Of a stretch of 64,000 nucleotides of DNA, positions 46,608 through 59,600 are shown one piece after another. Location of the stretch: NCBI GenBank assembly GCA_019009955.1, contig CM032232.1, forward strand, positions 71,680,001 through 71,744,000. The letters are read 5' to 3'. The notes under the pieces are model-generated. The model did no database searches. It was not told the origin of the DNA and saw nothing but the letters and a program-made list of their open reading frames with translations. The translations under genes were made by a program, and so were the position numbers. Each line of letters opens with the position of its first letter. The stretch's first letter is position 1. Origin of the DNA: Riptortus pedestris. Lineage: Eukaryota > Arthropoda > Insecta > Hemiptera > Alydidae.

Positions 46608-49600
46608 ATGGAAACAAGGACTCAGTATTATATACTATTTTGCTTTGCTCAAGTGTGTGGGATTGTTTCTGTAATCCTCCTGGGGACATTTTTTGGCACG
46701 AACTTTTCTCTCAACTGGAGTAATTCAAGTAAAACGTTCGTTCATGGATTTGTTATGTTCTTAGGCCTAGTATACTTACAGGGAACCAGTGAGTATATTC
46801 TCTTATTCTTATTCATTTTTAGTATTTTGAAAAAAAAAAAATAGTTTACACTTTTTACAAAATATGAAAAATAATAGTTTACTTAATGGTACGCGCATTC
46901 TGTTAATTACTTTATTTGGAGTTTTTACATGATAGAATGAAGGAATTTATTTAATGTGATTCTTTACAATATCAGTATTTATTTCGACGAAATTATCGAT
47001 TAATACTAATAATTAAAATAATCTAATAAGCAATAACTACCATTTTTCAACCAAGACATTCAATGTTTAGAAAAGGTATGAATTTCTATTATTTGTTTTC
47101 TCAAATGAAATATATGACTTCAGGTAGTATAGTAGTAGAAGCTGTGAATTCGACTTTTTTGGTATTTTATGTATCGAATTACTATATCAAATAATTATAT
47201 TGTCTGTACAAATAGGTAAAGTGACGTGGCAACTATTTAGTAATAATTGTCACGTATTGAAGATCAAAAATGGAATATCAATGGCAAGCTATTCTACAAC
47301 TTTTTTTTAACGTAAAAACGTTTTGTCAGGCCAAAGCATCCATCACGAAGAGTCTCCGTAAGCTAAGAATTTTCCCAAGTACCGAAATTACATGCTGATG
47401 ATGTCATTTCAGAGAATTTTCTATACTTTCGAATAAGAAGACAATATAGACAGATTATTGGCTTATACATACAGTGTAACCACGGAGTCAAGCGCATTTC
47501 TTGTTAGTAGGGATTAGTATAATGCTAGAAGCAGAGTACATGGTTTTAGGATTAATCCGGCTTTCGAAAAATATAAATTTACATTGTCTCCTACTATGAA
47601 CTATGAATCACTGTTTTCACTTAACGTAGTGACGTATTTGGCCTTGTTTATTTAACACGCTTTACATTTAGAAGTTATATAGCATAATCTAAAAACAAAA
47701 GTAATAATAAATTTAAGAACTCCTTATAAATAATAAACCTGTTTTAAAAATATTTAGCAAGTAATAGTTGTAAATCTAAACTTCTGTATTATTCATTTAA
47801 TCAATTACATGTTTAAGAAGATAAAAGTCCGTCACGGAGGGGCTGCGTAAACTAAGCAAATTTCCCACGTGTGCCACGTATTTGCATTACCTCAAAAAGT
47901 AAAAGTTCAATGAGAACAATATTTGGTGTTTATAGTTCAAATAATGTGCTTTACAATATAACTGCTTATTGTTAATATGACATGAGTAGGGGGGGGGGGG
48001 TTACTGAAGGCCGAAAAATACAAAATGCAAATCTCTCGGTTAATAATCGAAAAAGTGAATTTACGTACATAACATTAATAGAACATTACATTTGCTATTA
48101 GATTGGTTCTATACAATTTCTCGATCCCACGCATAATAACGAAGATATTAAGAATTTTGTGAAATTCCTTTCCTCTAGACCTCCCCCTCCCTTCCACTGG
48201 CCGGATTTCAGCCATTAACGAACTAGATTTTTCTTTTTACATAAAAATATTAAATATCGAGTTTAGTAACGATTAAACCGAAATTACGACCGCTAAGCAC
48301 ACACTACAGACAAATATACATATAGATAGACAGACATATGAAATTTTGAAAGGACCTCATTTTCGTCATCTACTAGGTAGGATCGATGGGCATTTAAAGA
48401 ATTTTTTGAAAATCGCGTACAATCTCGAGTACAACCTGAATAGCTGATTTCTCTTAAGAGGAATCTGCTAAAACATATTGTTTAAATGTATGTCTATAAG
48501 AGGACTCTATAAACATGGCTTAAAATTCACGTTGGGTGTTCAGGTTAGTTAAAGCAATAATGAACTTGGTTAACCTAGGGCAGTGACGAACTCGCTAAAT
48601 AAAATCCTTAGTCTAATCCTAGTGAGAAAAGTTTGGAACCTGAAGGTAACCCGTCCCAAATAGCCCTAGCATGAAGACGTTAAGAAATATTATTTATTAA
48701 CGTCCACTTTTTGCAACTAAGGTTAATTGGGACGGGTTATCAACAGGTTGCAACCCTTTTCTAGCCAGGGTGGGAGTAAGGATTTCATTTAATGAGATCT
48801 TCACTAAATAAATTCCTATTTGCACAGGCGCCGAACTCGCCACTCTAGGATTACCATACGAGTATGAGATTAAAACCAACGCTTTAACTCACATGGCTAA
48901 CTGGAGATCTTCAATTACTATTATAGACAGTGCTTGGTTACCCCAGTTTCCATCAGTGTACATATCGCAAGTGTCTTCTTCTAAAAACATTTAAAAAAAA
49001 CAGTTTTGAGCCAGCTTGAACTTATAAACAATAGTGAACGCGAGAGCATTAATTGCAGTGGCCGTATGACTGTTAACCACAGCCAGGACCAAAAACCGCC
49101 TGAAATTCAAGATAGAACATAAATGTGTTTAACAATATTTATACTGAATTTTAATTGCAATAATATTGATCCTATTCTAATGTTCGATTCGACGTATAAT
49201 AACGAAGATATTTCAACGTTTCGAAATTCCCCCTATACTCTCTCTCCCCAGTCCGATTCCAACCGTTAGGGAACTTCATCTTAGTTTTGCATGAAAAGTC
49301 TATATATCTATTTTGGTAGTGATTAAAAAACGTTTCAGGCTGAGGTACTGAATTGATGCTCCGAATGAGTGGAACATTCGCAGATAGCATCGACAGTTTG
49401 TAGATACAGGATGTGTATGTAAAGGAGAGTCCTGGCCGCCGTCATGTTCATGAGAAAAATATTGCATGAATCCAAACTGCTTTTGCAGCAATTGATAGCT
49501 TGAACAAAATAATATCTGTAATACATGTATTCTTTTTGAAACATCCTGTACATTTCAACAGCCCTCATTTTTAATATCTCCTAGGTAGGATCGATGGACA

Positions 49601-51167
49601 TTTAGGCAAGTTTTGGAACATCGCATCATGTGTACATCCTCAATAGCCGATTTCCCTCAAGGGAAGTCTGCTAAAAGGTGGTCTCAATGATCCGTTGCAA
49701 CCACTATCAATGGATACTCGTTTTCGTTTTTACAAACTCCAAATACGTTGTGCGATATATTGTTTTCCTCCACACTGTTCTTAAGCACAAAAAAAAGGTT
49801 TAGAATGTTTAATAAGAATGTGTCTCTTTATTCTTCATCTTATGACTGCCAAAAACAAAAACCTACATATCTCCTTGAGTGTACAAAAAATATGTTTTAC
49901 GCCTAACCTATATCTTTCAATAACAAAGAGATATAAACATAACAATCTTTCACTGTAATATTCACTCCCTAACATCTCCCTCTTAGTGAAGATGAGGTGC
50001 GGTAGGAATGAGCTCTTCTTCATGTCCGGATGAACCTTCTATTACGAAGGTACCTCCCAGCCCTCGACGACACAGCTCTTCTCCCCTTCCTTCTGGACTA
50101 CGATGCCTTCCACCAAAACCTTCTGGCCGACTTGGAGCAGAAGTGGGTTCACTCCACTGTCAAAGGCTACTTTGTAGGCTCCCTTCCGTTCCTTCCATCT
50201 CTCCTCTAGTTTGGGCTGAGTTGATGCATATTGTTTGCAGGCTCTTCCTGTACATGATTCTGTTCCCTGATGAGCAGCATGTATTTTTTCCAAAAGATTT
50301 TTAATCATTACCGAAGGTAAAACAATTCTTTCTCCCTTCAGTATTACACTATCTTCTACTACCAGCTCATCTCGGAAATCCCAGAACTTGCGTACCCCAT
50401 CGGATAAGTAAGATTTTCTCTCAGGCCAGTCTCTTTGAATAACGTGCATTAAATTTTGTAATGCCCCGTCTTCTGTAGTTTCGTTTTCCCTTCTTGCAGT
50501 CTCTCATCCGTTACACTTACGAACTCAAGACCCCTGTATTTTTCCAAATCATTTAATATGATTTTTCCCGCAATGCAACTGTATCTTCTTGGAGGAATAA
50601 CAACTGGATGTACAGATTCATCTAATTTTATGTTGTACAATCCCTGAAAACAACCTAGTCCTTGGCCAATATCTGGAAATGATGACAATATCAATTTCTT
50701 ATCATTTGACGCTTTAAGTCGGAAAAACCTTCGTGCAAGGAAATCAGGCCCAGCCGCAGGCAGTCCTCTGCTCCAATAAGTGAGTCATATTGTGTATGAT
50801 CACTTCGAATTTAAGGCCATAATTCTTTTTTGTTTCCAAATGGCATGTATTTTTATTTGTCCTAAGGAAGTTGTGGACTCACCTCCATAAAATATTACAG
50901 GTTGCTCAACTGTCAAGCTGGCATTTCAGTGTTTTCGGACCAGTTTGGGAAGGAACAGATAAGTTCACAAAAAGTCCCTTCTTTGGAAAGTCATCTATAA
51001 TCTGAAATACTTCTGTGTCTCTGGTTCGTTCAAAATGTAAGGAGTAGCGTGTTTACTAGGTGCATTGTGGTCGTACTCAAGACGGGATTTTTTAAACATT
51101 CCCTCAAAAGTCCATCAATTCTACCAAAGAGATTAGGTATGTTCAAATAAATAAATATTTATATATT

Positions 51168-51218
<51 letters not shown>

Positions 51219-54200
51219 TAGTTGACCAACGGCAAACGTTGCCTTATAAATTATTTCTAGTTTCTAGATAAATTCTAGTGTAGACAAAAAGTAACTTACT
51301 TATTATAAGTGTGTAAGTATGTATATGCGTGAAATAGGCATGGAGCGCTATGAGGGAATATAAAAATAACAAACGCCAAACAGTATTATTTTTAAGTTAT
51401 TATAGTTTATTTACAAACAACTGTTGTATCTTCAAATTTAAATTGTCAACGTCTACATTTTTTGCTGCTAAAATAGCTCTTTCTGGAAGCCACTCATGAT
51501 TTATGTACTGTGTGAATGTACATCGGGAAATATTTGTTCAATGAGAGTATCTTGCGAATCAGCGATTGTGCAGAAATCGGTCGGTAATTTTACGTATCCA
51601 GTTTCATCTGTAGCAACTTTTCTATCACCGATATCTAAAAGTTGTTTTGAGAATGTTTCAGCGGATGGATCTTGAAGCATTTGAACGCGCATATTTACTT
51701 TCAGCTGTACTTTTTCAACATTACTTTTTTTTTTTTTTTTTTTTTTTATCTGAGTCCCAGCATTCATTGATGGTTGGTGATAAGGTAGTGCGACCTACCG
51801 GGGGTGAGAATGGATAGTTCCCCTTCTGCTGAACTTACGTTCCATTATAAGGGAGGTGGTAATGTTGTAGGGGTGAAATGGAACTCGATAAGGGTAGGTG
51901 ACCCGGTAGCTGGTGATACCGGGTGGGTTGTAATGGGATAGGAAGAAAACGAAAGAAGAAGGGATAGGGATAGAAGGAGAGGAGATAAGAAGAAAAAGAG
52001 AAAAGAGGGCCGCTGCGGCCAAGTAAATAAACCTAAGAAGCCGTAAGGGGGTAAACTATCTACTAACCTAAACTAATCTATGCTAAAGAATTAAACTAAA
52101 ACTAACCTAACTAAAACTGCAGGGCTATATTAGAATGTGGAGTTGGGGGTTAGCCCTGTTTGTAAATTACTGACCGGACCTCGGACACTATATGGATTGG
52201 CGTCAGCAGCGGGTGAGATCGACTAGGGGCTCATCGAGACCAACCTGCCGCCATCTCACCGGCTGCTGAGGAGGGGGTATGGAGCGGTATAGGGGGTTGT
52301 CTATGTAGTGTAAGGAGTCAAAAAATTTGATGTGTCTGCGGGAGATGGTGTGGGATATGGGTTCAAGGGAGAGGGTTTCGTGGATTGTGTGGTTGGTGGA
52401 ACGTTGGAGGGATGTGTGTTGAACTATTTTCCGGACTATGCCGTTTTGGAACTGTTGGAGGTGTTCGAGGGAAGATTTGGTGAGGTAACGTAGGACGGGG
52501 GAGCCATAAAGGAGAGTGGGCTTTCAGGATTAATGATTTGAGGCGGAGGCTAAGGACCGGGGAGAGGAGAAGGTGATTAAGGGAAGTGAATTTGGTTCTT
52601 AGGTTCTGTATCCATTTTCGTATGTGAGTGGAGAAAGTCAGGTGTCTGTCCAGTCTAATTCCAAGGTAAGTTATGGAGCGGGACACGGGAAGGTCAGTGT
52701 TGTCCAGTCTGAAAGTGTCAGGGACCGGGGTACGTTTGTGATATGAGAACACTAGGGCATCTGTCTTCCTAGGGTTCACATGGATGTTTATTGCGCGTAG
52801 GTCGTCGGATATCGCCTGGCAGGCCGATTCTGCCAGGGATAGTGCGCGGGATGGGTTGAGGGAGGTGCTAACAATGGCAACATCGTCCGCGTATGCGGCC
52901 ACCTCAGTATTTGGAAACTGTCGACTAACTACCTTTGCGGTATATGCCGTGAAGAGGGTAGGAGAGAGCGGGGAACCCTGAGGTACCCCTACTCGGAGAG
53001 GACGGGATGAGGAGAGGGATTCGCCGACTCTCACTTGGAAAGTTCGGCCGTCGAGGAAGGAGCGGAGCATGGCTAGGAGTTGGCTGGGGCAGCCATGCCC
53101 AATGAGGGTATTAAGGAGTTCGGCACGGTCGACAGAATCAAAAGCCTGAGTGCAGTCGATGGAAATCATCGCCGTAACGACGTTCCTGCGAAGGTTGTTG
53201 GCAGTGTTAGCGTATATACGGGTCAAAGGATGGAGGGAACTGTGTTGAGGACGGAAACCGGACTGCTCGTGGGGAATGAGGGATTTCTCCTCACAGAAAT
53301 CCACAAGATACCGGAGGATTATACGTTCCAGTATCTTGGAGATATGTGGGAGGAAGCTGATGGGACGGTAGTGGTCGGGAGAGGTTCCAGTTTTGGCGGG
53401 TTTTAGGAGGGGGACGACTATTGCGTGTTTCCACATGGAGGGGAAGTGACGTAGGCGGAGGCAGGAATTTAGGAGGTGGTTAAGGTAGGACAGAGCCTTC
53501 CGCGGAAGCTGACGGAGTAGCACGTACTGCACCCCGTCCATCCCAGGGGACTTTCCTCCCTTGGTCCGGCGCAGGATGGCAGTGAGCTGCCTAGGGGAGG
53601 AGAACATGAAATTATCATCGCTCTCCGTCCCAGGCGCCTCATCAGTCTGACGGTACCTTGACCGATCTACCGCGGCCATATGTGCCGCTAGCATTTCGGC
53701 CTGGTCTGCGGGACTCATCACACCTCTGCCGGTTTGGAGAAGAACAGTTCGCCATTTGGTTATTCTGGTCTTCACCAACCGCCAGAACTTGCGGTGGTCA
53801 CTGTGTGTCTGTCTGATGGTTTCGTGCCACTCCGCCGTCTTCCACTGGCTCATAAGGATGCGGATTTGGGCAGTGAGGTTGTTAAGGACGGGACAGGGCG
53901 GGGTTCCTGGTGCGATACCAGGAATTTTTAATGGTGTTCCTCTGCCTGATCAACTGTAGAACATGAGGGGGATAGATTGGCTAACTTCGGGTCTAGTCGT
54001 GAGTTTCCGTCAAGAGCTAGCCGTTCCCTTAACTGTTCCACTCTCTATTCTGAAATTTCTTTATTGTATAACTTCACGTGGGAAATCTGCTTAGTTTACG
54101 CAGCCCCTGCTTTACTTTTTAATATCTTTCAATGTCCTGTTCAACGCCTCAATTGAATGTTTGTGTGCCATAGTACATTCATCCCAGATGATAATTTTAC

Positions 54201-56188
54201 ACTCTTTCAGCACGGTGGCCATGGACGATTGTTTTTTAATGTTACACACTGCGTCAGGGTTATTTTGAATATTTAGTGGCAGCTTAAATACTGCAGCTGT
54301 TCTGCCTCCATCCAATAAAGTTGTCGCAATGCCCGATGATGCAACGTCAATGCGATGCCATTATTTTCATAAAAGAAAATTATTATTTTATTATTTTTAT
54401 TAGCAGATTTCCCTTAAGGGAAATCAGTTATTGAGGTTGTACTCATGACGCGATTTTTGAAAATTTTCTTCAAATGTCCATCGATCCTACCCAGGAGATG
54501 ACGAAAATGAGGTCCGTTCAAAACTGTATATATATATATATATATTTGTCTGTTACCGCTCTAGCGGTCGCAATTATTGTTTAATCGTTACCAAACTCGA
54601 TATTTAGTCGTTTTATGTAAAAAGAAAGATCAAGTTCGTTAACGGCTGAAATCGGTCCAGGGGGAGGGGGGGGGAGGGGAGGATTTTCGAAAATTCGAAG
54701 TATCTCCATTACTATAGGTCGGATCGAAAACTTGTACAGAACAAATCTTATTGTAAATTACATTTACTATAAATATTGTTATGTACATTAATTCACTATC
54801 TTGAATATTAACCGAGATATTGGCATTTTTCAGTTTTCAGCCACCAGCAAACCGCCACTTCTACCAATGTTACATAAACAATACTCTGCTACATAATAAA
54901 TCACATTATTCGAAGTTTAAATACCAAAAATTGTATTCAAGAGACCTTTATTATACGAGATACATGCAAATATGTTCTGGAGAACCCTCCCCCCCCCCCG
55001 TCTAAAGGTTTTCGACTACTGAAATTTGATTGGTAGGGATAACAATTATTCTGACTCATTATTAATTACATTACTCGATATAGTAAATAGTTCTCAATAA
55101 AATTAATATGTTATATTCTGATATATTTCAGTAATAGTTTTTCTTTCCGGTGTGAAGCGGGCAGACCCGTTTGTTTACATTTCTAACCTAAATTGGATGA
55201 ACCATTTCTTATTTCCGTTTGTATTTATTCACGGTGGTGTTGTGTTACCAGTATGTAGATTTATCTATTACTAAACTTCACAAGGGACATCTGCTTAGTT
55301 TACGCAGCCTTTTTTTTTATTAGGACGCCTTAGGACTTTTTTTTATTTCCATAAAAAAAAAATTAGATTTGCCATAAGCTAAGTGAAATTTTAATCGAAG
55401 TACAGTTAAAAACACTGTAATTGATCAGTTATCGAGCGGGATGATAATGATTAAATTACTAAAATGGCTATAAATAAATAGGGGTTGGTGATAAAAAAAT
55501 TAAAAATTTAGGGTTGTATGTATTTTTTAATGCCACATTATAAAAAAATAAAAACAAAAAATGTCGTCCAAAAACTAAAAAAAAAAAAAAGGTTAAGGGT
55601 GAACAAGCCTTATCACTTAGTGGTATGAAAAAAAAAAGTCCGTCACGCAGGCGCTGCGTAAACTAAGCAGATTTCCCACGTGAAGTTTTACAATAGAGAA
55701 ATCTGCCTAATAACAACTGTAGTAGTAAGAAACCTCTAAACCTAAAACATTATTTAGGGCGTAATAACCCAGTAGTTTCTAGCCCCAAAAGCAGTTAACC
55801 TAACCTCTAAACCTATTCACGTGGGACGAAAGGTTATGGAAACGGCCACCAGAGCTCTCGGCAGAAAGTCCGAACATAGCCTACTGGTGACCACATGCAG
55901 AATACAAATGCAATTATCTCGGTCAATATTCAAGATAGAGAATAAATGTATATAACAATAGTTATAATAAATTTAATTTGCAATAAGATTGATTCTGTAC
56001 AATTTTTCGGTCCGACGTATAGTAACGGAGATATTTCGAAATTTCGAAAATCCTCCCCTCTAAACCCCCCCCTCCCACTGGTCCGATTTCAGCCGTTAAC
56101 GAACTTGATCTTTCTTTTTACATAAAACGACTACATATCGAGTTTGGTAACGATCAAATAAAAATTGCGACCGCTAGAGCGGTAACAG

Positions 56189-56244
<56 letters not shown>

Positions 56245-56571
56245 TTTTGAACGGACATCATTTTCGTCATCTCCTGGGTAGGAACGATGGACATTTGAAG
56301 AAAAATCTCGAAAATTCCGTCATGAGTACAACCTCAATAGCTGATTTCCCTTAAGGGAAATCTGCTAATAGATAGTAGCCGATTCTCAGACCTACTGAAT
56401 ACGCTTATAAAATTTGGTAAAAATCGGTAAAGCCTTTTCGGGGAAGTACGGCAACTAACATTGTGCATATTCCCTATCGTGAATATTAACGGAGATATTT
56501 GGATTTCTTAGATTTCAGCACTCAGTAAACCCTCACCCCAATGTATTCTAAGCTTAAATACCAAATATTGT

Positions 56572-56624
<53 letters not shown>

Positions 56625-59600
56625 TTTACTAAATAACAAGAAATTTACAAAATAATTCATAGTGTTCCTTCTGACGACTGCAATATTACAAAAAGAAACA
56701 TCAAATTAGATTTTCTATTTAATTAGAAGATTGCAATTGACTAAAAGGAGGCTGTCATTGCAACTTAGTGAATATTTCAATTATTTTAAAAATTTACAAA
56801 TTTAAGTGATCTTATGAGTTAATAATATTAAGTATTACAGACTTTTATGTTTATTTAAATATGATTGCAGGTAAAATAGGGATTAAGATTAAGGTGTTTA
56901 CATGTCTTTAGTATTCAATCTGTGGGCATTTATTCAATAATCTGTTTCTTATGTTAGAATAAAATGTGCTTAGTTCGTTTGTGCACGTACCGTGGAGTTC
57001 ATTACCTATTTTATTGATGATGGGGACATTTTTGTGTTTACAATATTACTTTATCATGTGCCCATAATTAGTATGTAATGTGTATAATATTTTAGTAATG
57101 GTTAATTAACAGTGAGTGACACATTTATAATCTTACCAACTTAATTAATTAAGTACTTTTGTTTTTGTTTATTTTTAGGTATTTCTTTATTTCGGGTGCT
57201 GAACTCTATCGAAAAAAAATATGTAAAAATAGGCCATATAGCCCTTCACATAGTTACGTTTGCAATGAACATAATTGGTTTGGTGGCAATATTTGATCGG
57301 GGTATTGATTTCTCTTCATCACTGCATGCTTGGATCGGTCTCATCACTGTTATACTTTTTTCTTTACAGGTAATAGCAAATATAAATAAAAAATTTCGTG
57401 TTTATATATTTACATAGACCATTATAACTGTTAAAGGAATGTATGCTTCACTGCAAGGGCGCAATACTACAGATATTTATAACATTGAGTATTATAATAA
57501 GCAAAACAAAAGGTAATTTAAATTACCATTTACTATCTTTACTAGTACTATAATATATGTATGTGTGTGTCATTATTCTCCCACCCTTTCAATGTAGTAA
57601 TTTTATCAAAAATGAATTAAAATTGGAAAATATTGACTGACCATAACTTACTACTACCAAACATTATTTTTGGATTAAGAAACCTGCTTTTGGTGAAGTC
57701 GTTTCACAAAATATTTTTTTTAATTTATGATAAACTTAAGAGACTATGGTAGTGAACAAAAATTTCTATAAAATGACTAATATTGCCACATCCTCTGTAA
57801 TATTTGCCTTTACTTATGGAGAGTGATGTGAAAAAGACCATCTTCAGTCCTTTAATACTTCGAGACCTACCGCTGGACGATCAAATGAGGTTCCATCTAT
57901 GTTTTATATTTATACTAGCTAAGGTATCAGTTTAGGTTGGAAATCATTAAAGACTGATTGATGGTATTTTTTTTTTGGCAAAGCTTCGTTCTATGCAACT
58001 CCCATCTCGGCGAATTGGTTTCCTGTAAGAGCCAGTAAGCGACTTATGGAATAGATATTTTGGATTTTAGGAATAAATCAAGATAAGTTCCTAATCAACC
58101 TCTTACCACTGTTTGATACACCGTGAAGAATTTAAATCATAATCATGGATAGTATTTATTATAATTAAATATCTTTTATATTGTACATATTTCCTGTCCA
58201 AAAACCAATCAGCTCACATTGTTTGAGCTTAATTATATACATAACATTATTTAGGTAATAGTGAATGTGAGTAGACAGCAATTCCAAAATTTCTGAAGAA
58301 ATAAGTTAACACCATTAACTCTGTTAGCCCCTGATAACTCCCTCTTGAATGCTATCAATATTGGTTTACTTAAATTATTTATTCAAAACATTAAAAAATT
58401 TGAATTTTCTATTAATTTATATACCTGGTGTAAATAAATACCAGTGGTACACTAAAAATGATTTTGTACACTGAAAATTTTGTTTGATTATTATCGAACT
58501 CCATTATATTAACAGTTTCATGTAAAACTAAAGATAAAGTTCGATATTAGTTGAAAAAATGAGTTTCTGAAAAGAAAAATATTGTTCCAATTTACAGGTC
58601 TTCATGGTACTGTAAGAATATTTATGTTACCATAGATGAAGTGTGGTTTCCTATTTATAGTATGTATGTCGATTAATGTATTTCTTTATTGAGTCGAAGT
58701 GATATCAAGGTAAAAAGGTTTCTGTCAACTTAAAGACTTTCGGATGTATTCTAGGTCATATATATGGCAAGCATACTTAGCAAACTATAGAAAAACATTT
58801 ACGGACTTAAAATAGAAAATCTAAACCCATCTATGGTATATTAACTGAAAAATTCTTAGAACACCATAAAGATCCACCTCTTGATGAAAAGTAACTTTAT
58901 AACACTTTGCGTATCTAAAGTGTTTGTGCGTTGCTGATGTCAACTAAGACAGGAGAAAGTCCAGGGTTCAAAATAATGAGAAAATGGTAGAGAGAAATGA
59001 CTTATAGTTGACTTTTTTTGGCATAGAATTAATAATAGAAAAGCAGTCGGCTAGTCCAATATTTTTATTTAATTATAATTATGAGATGGACCTTCAAAAA
59101 CTGATGCTCCAGGAATGTAAGTATGGTTTCCTATAGTTTCATGTCATTTACAGTGCAATATTGTGCTCTTAGAACCAACAATATGTACATAACTTCAGAA
59201 TGTTACTTGTTGTTTACATGTTTTGTTGTTACAGGGAGTCTTAGGCTTTCTGGGCTATTTCTACCCAAAGGCTTCGGAAGACATACGGAAAACAATGATG
59301 CCTTATCATAGAAATTTTGGACTGGCGATTTTTTCCATGGCACTGATTAACTCACTAATTGGGTTAAACTTATTTTCTGTTGTGTAAGTAAAGAGAGGAA
59401 GGGTGAAACAAATCCAGAGAAAGAGTGAGAGAGAGAGGGGGGGGAGGGCGATAGAATTACACCCAGAGAAAAAGAGAGATAGAGAAAGTGTGTGTGAGAG
59501 AAAGAGATTGAAAGGGGGGGGCGATATGATAACACCCAGAGAGAAAGAGACAGAGCGAAAGAAGTAACAAGCACGGAAGATCAGGCCTGAAACTTCTGTC

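Larger units (their letters stand above)
51218..54362 (-). mobile_element. Remnant of an autonomous Helitron 3' half, broken by insertions
   Basis: On the minus strand the 3' end is AAGGCAACGTTTGCCGTTGG (hairpin with GGCAA/TTGCC arms), then TCAA and CTAG followed by T (51218-51221). Upstream of it lie two separated pieces of a Helitron-type helicase (51397-51720 and 54118-54362). The C-terminal helicase piece sits about 180 bases from the CTAG end, as expected for a RepHel gene. A LINE and a family A 5' end lie between the pieces. The Rep/HUH domain is not in the window. Confidence 0.65.

Noticed and set aside
50008..50304. 98-residue + frame
   Set aside because: Antisense to the Gypsy integrase fragment, which has clear family motifs.
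53080..53406. 108-residue + frame
   Set aside because: Antisense shadow of the LINE reverse transcriptase, whose motifs are unambiguous on the minus strand.
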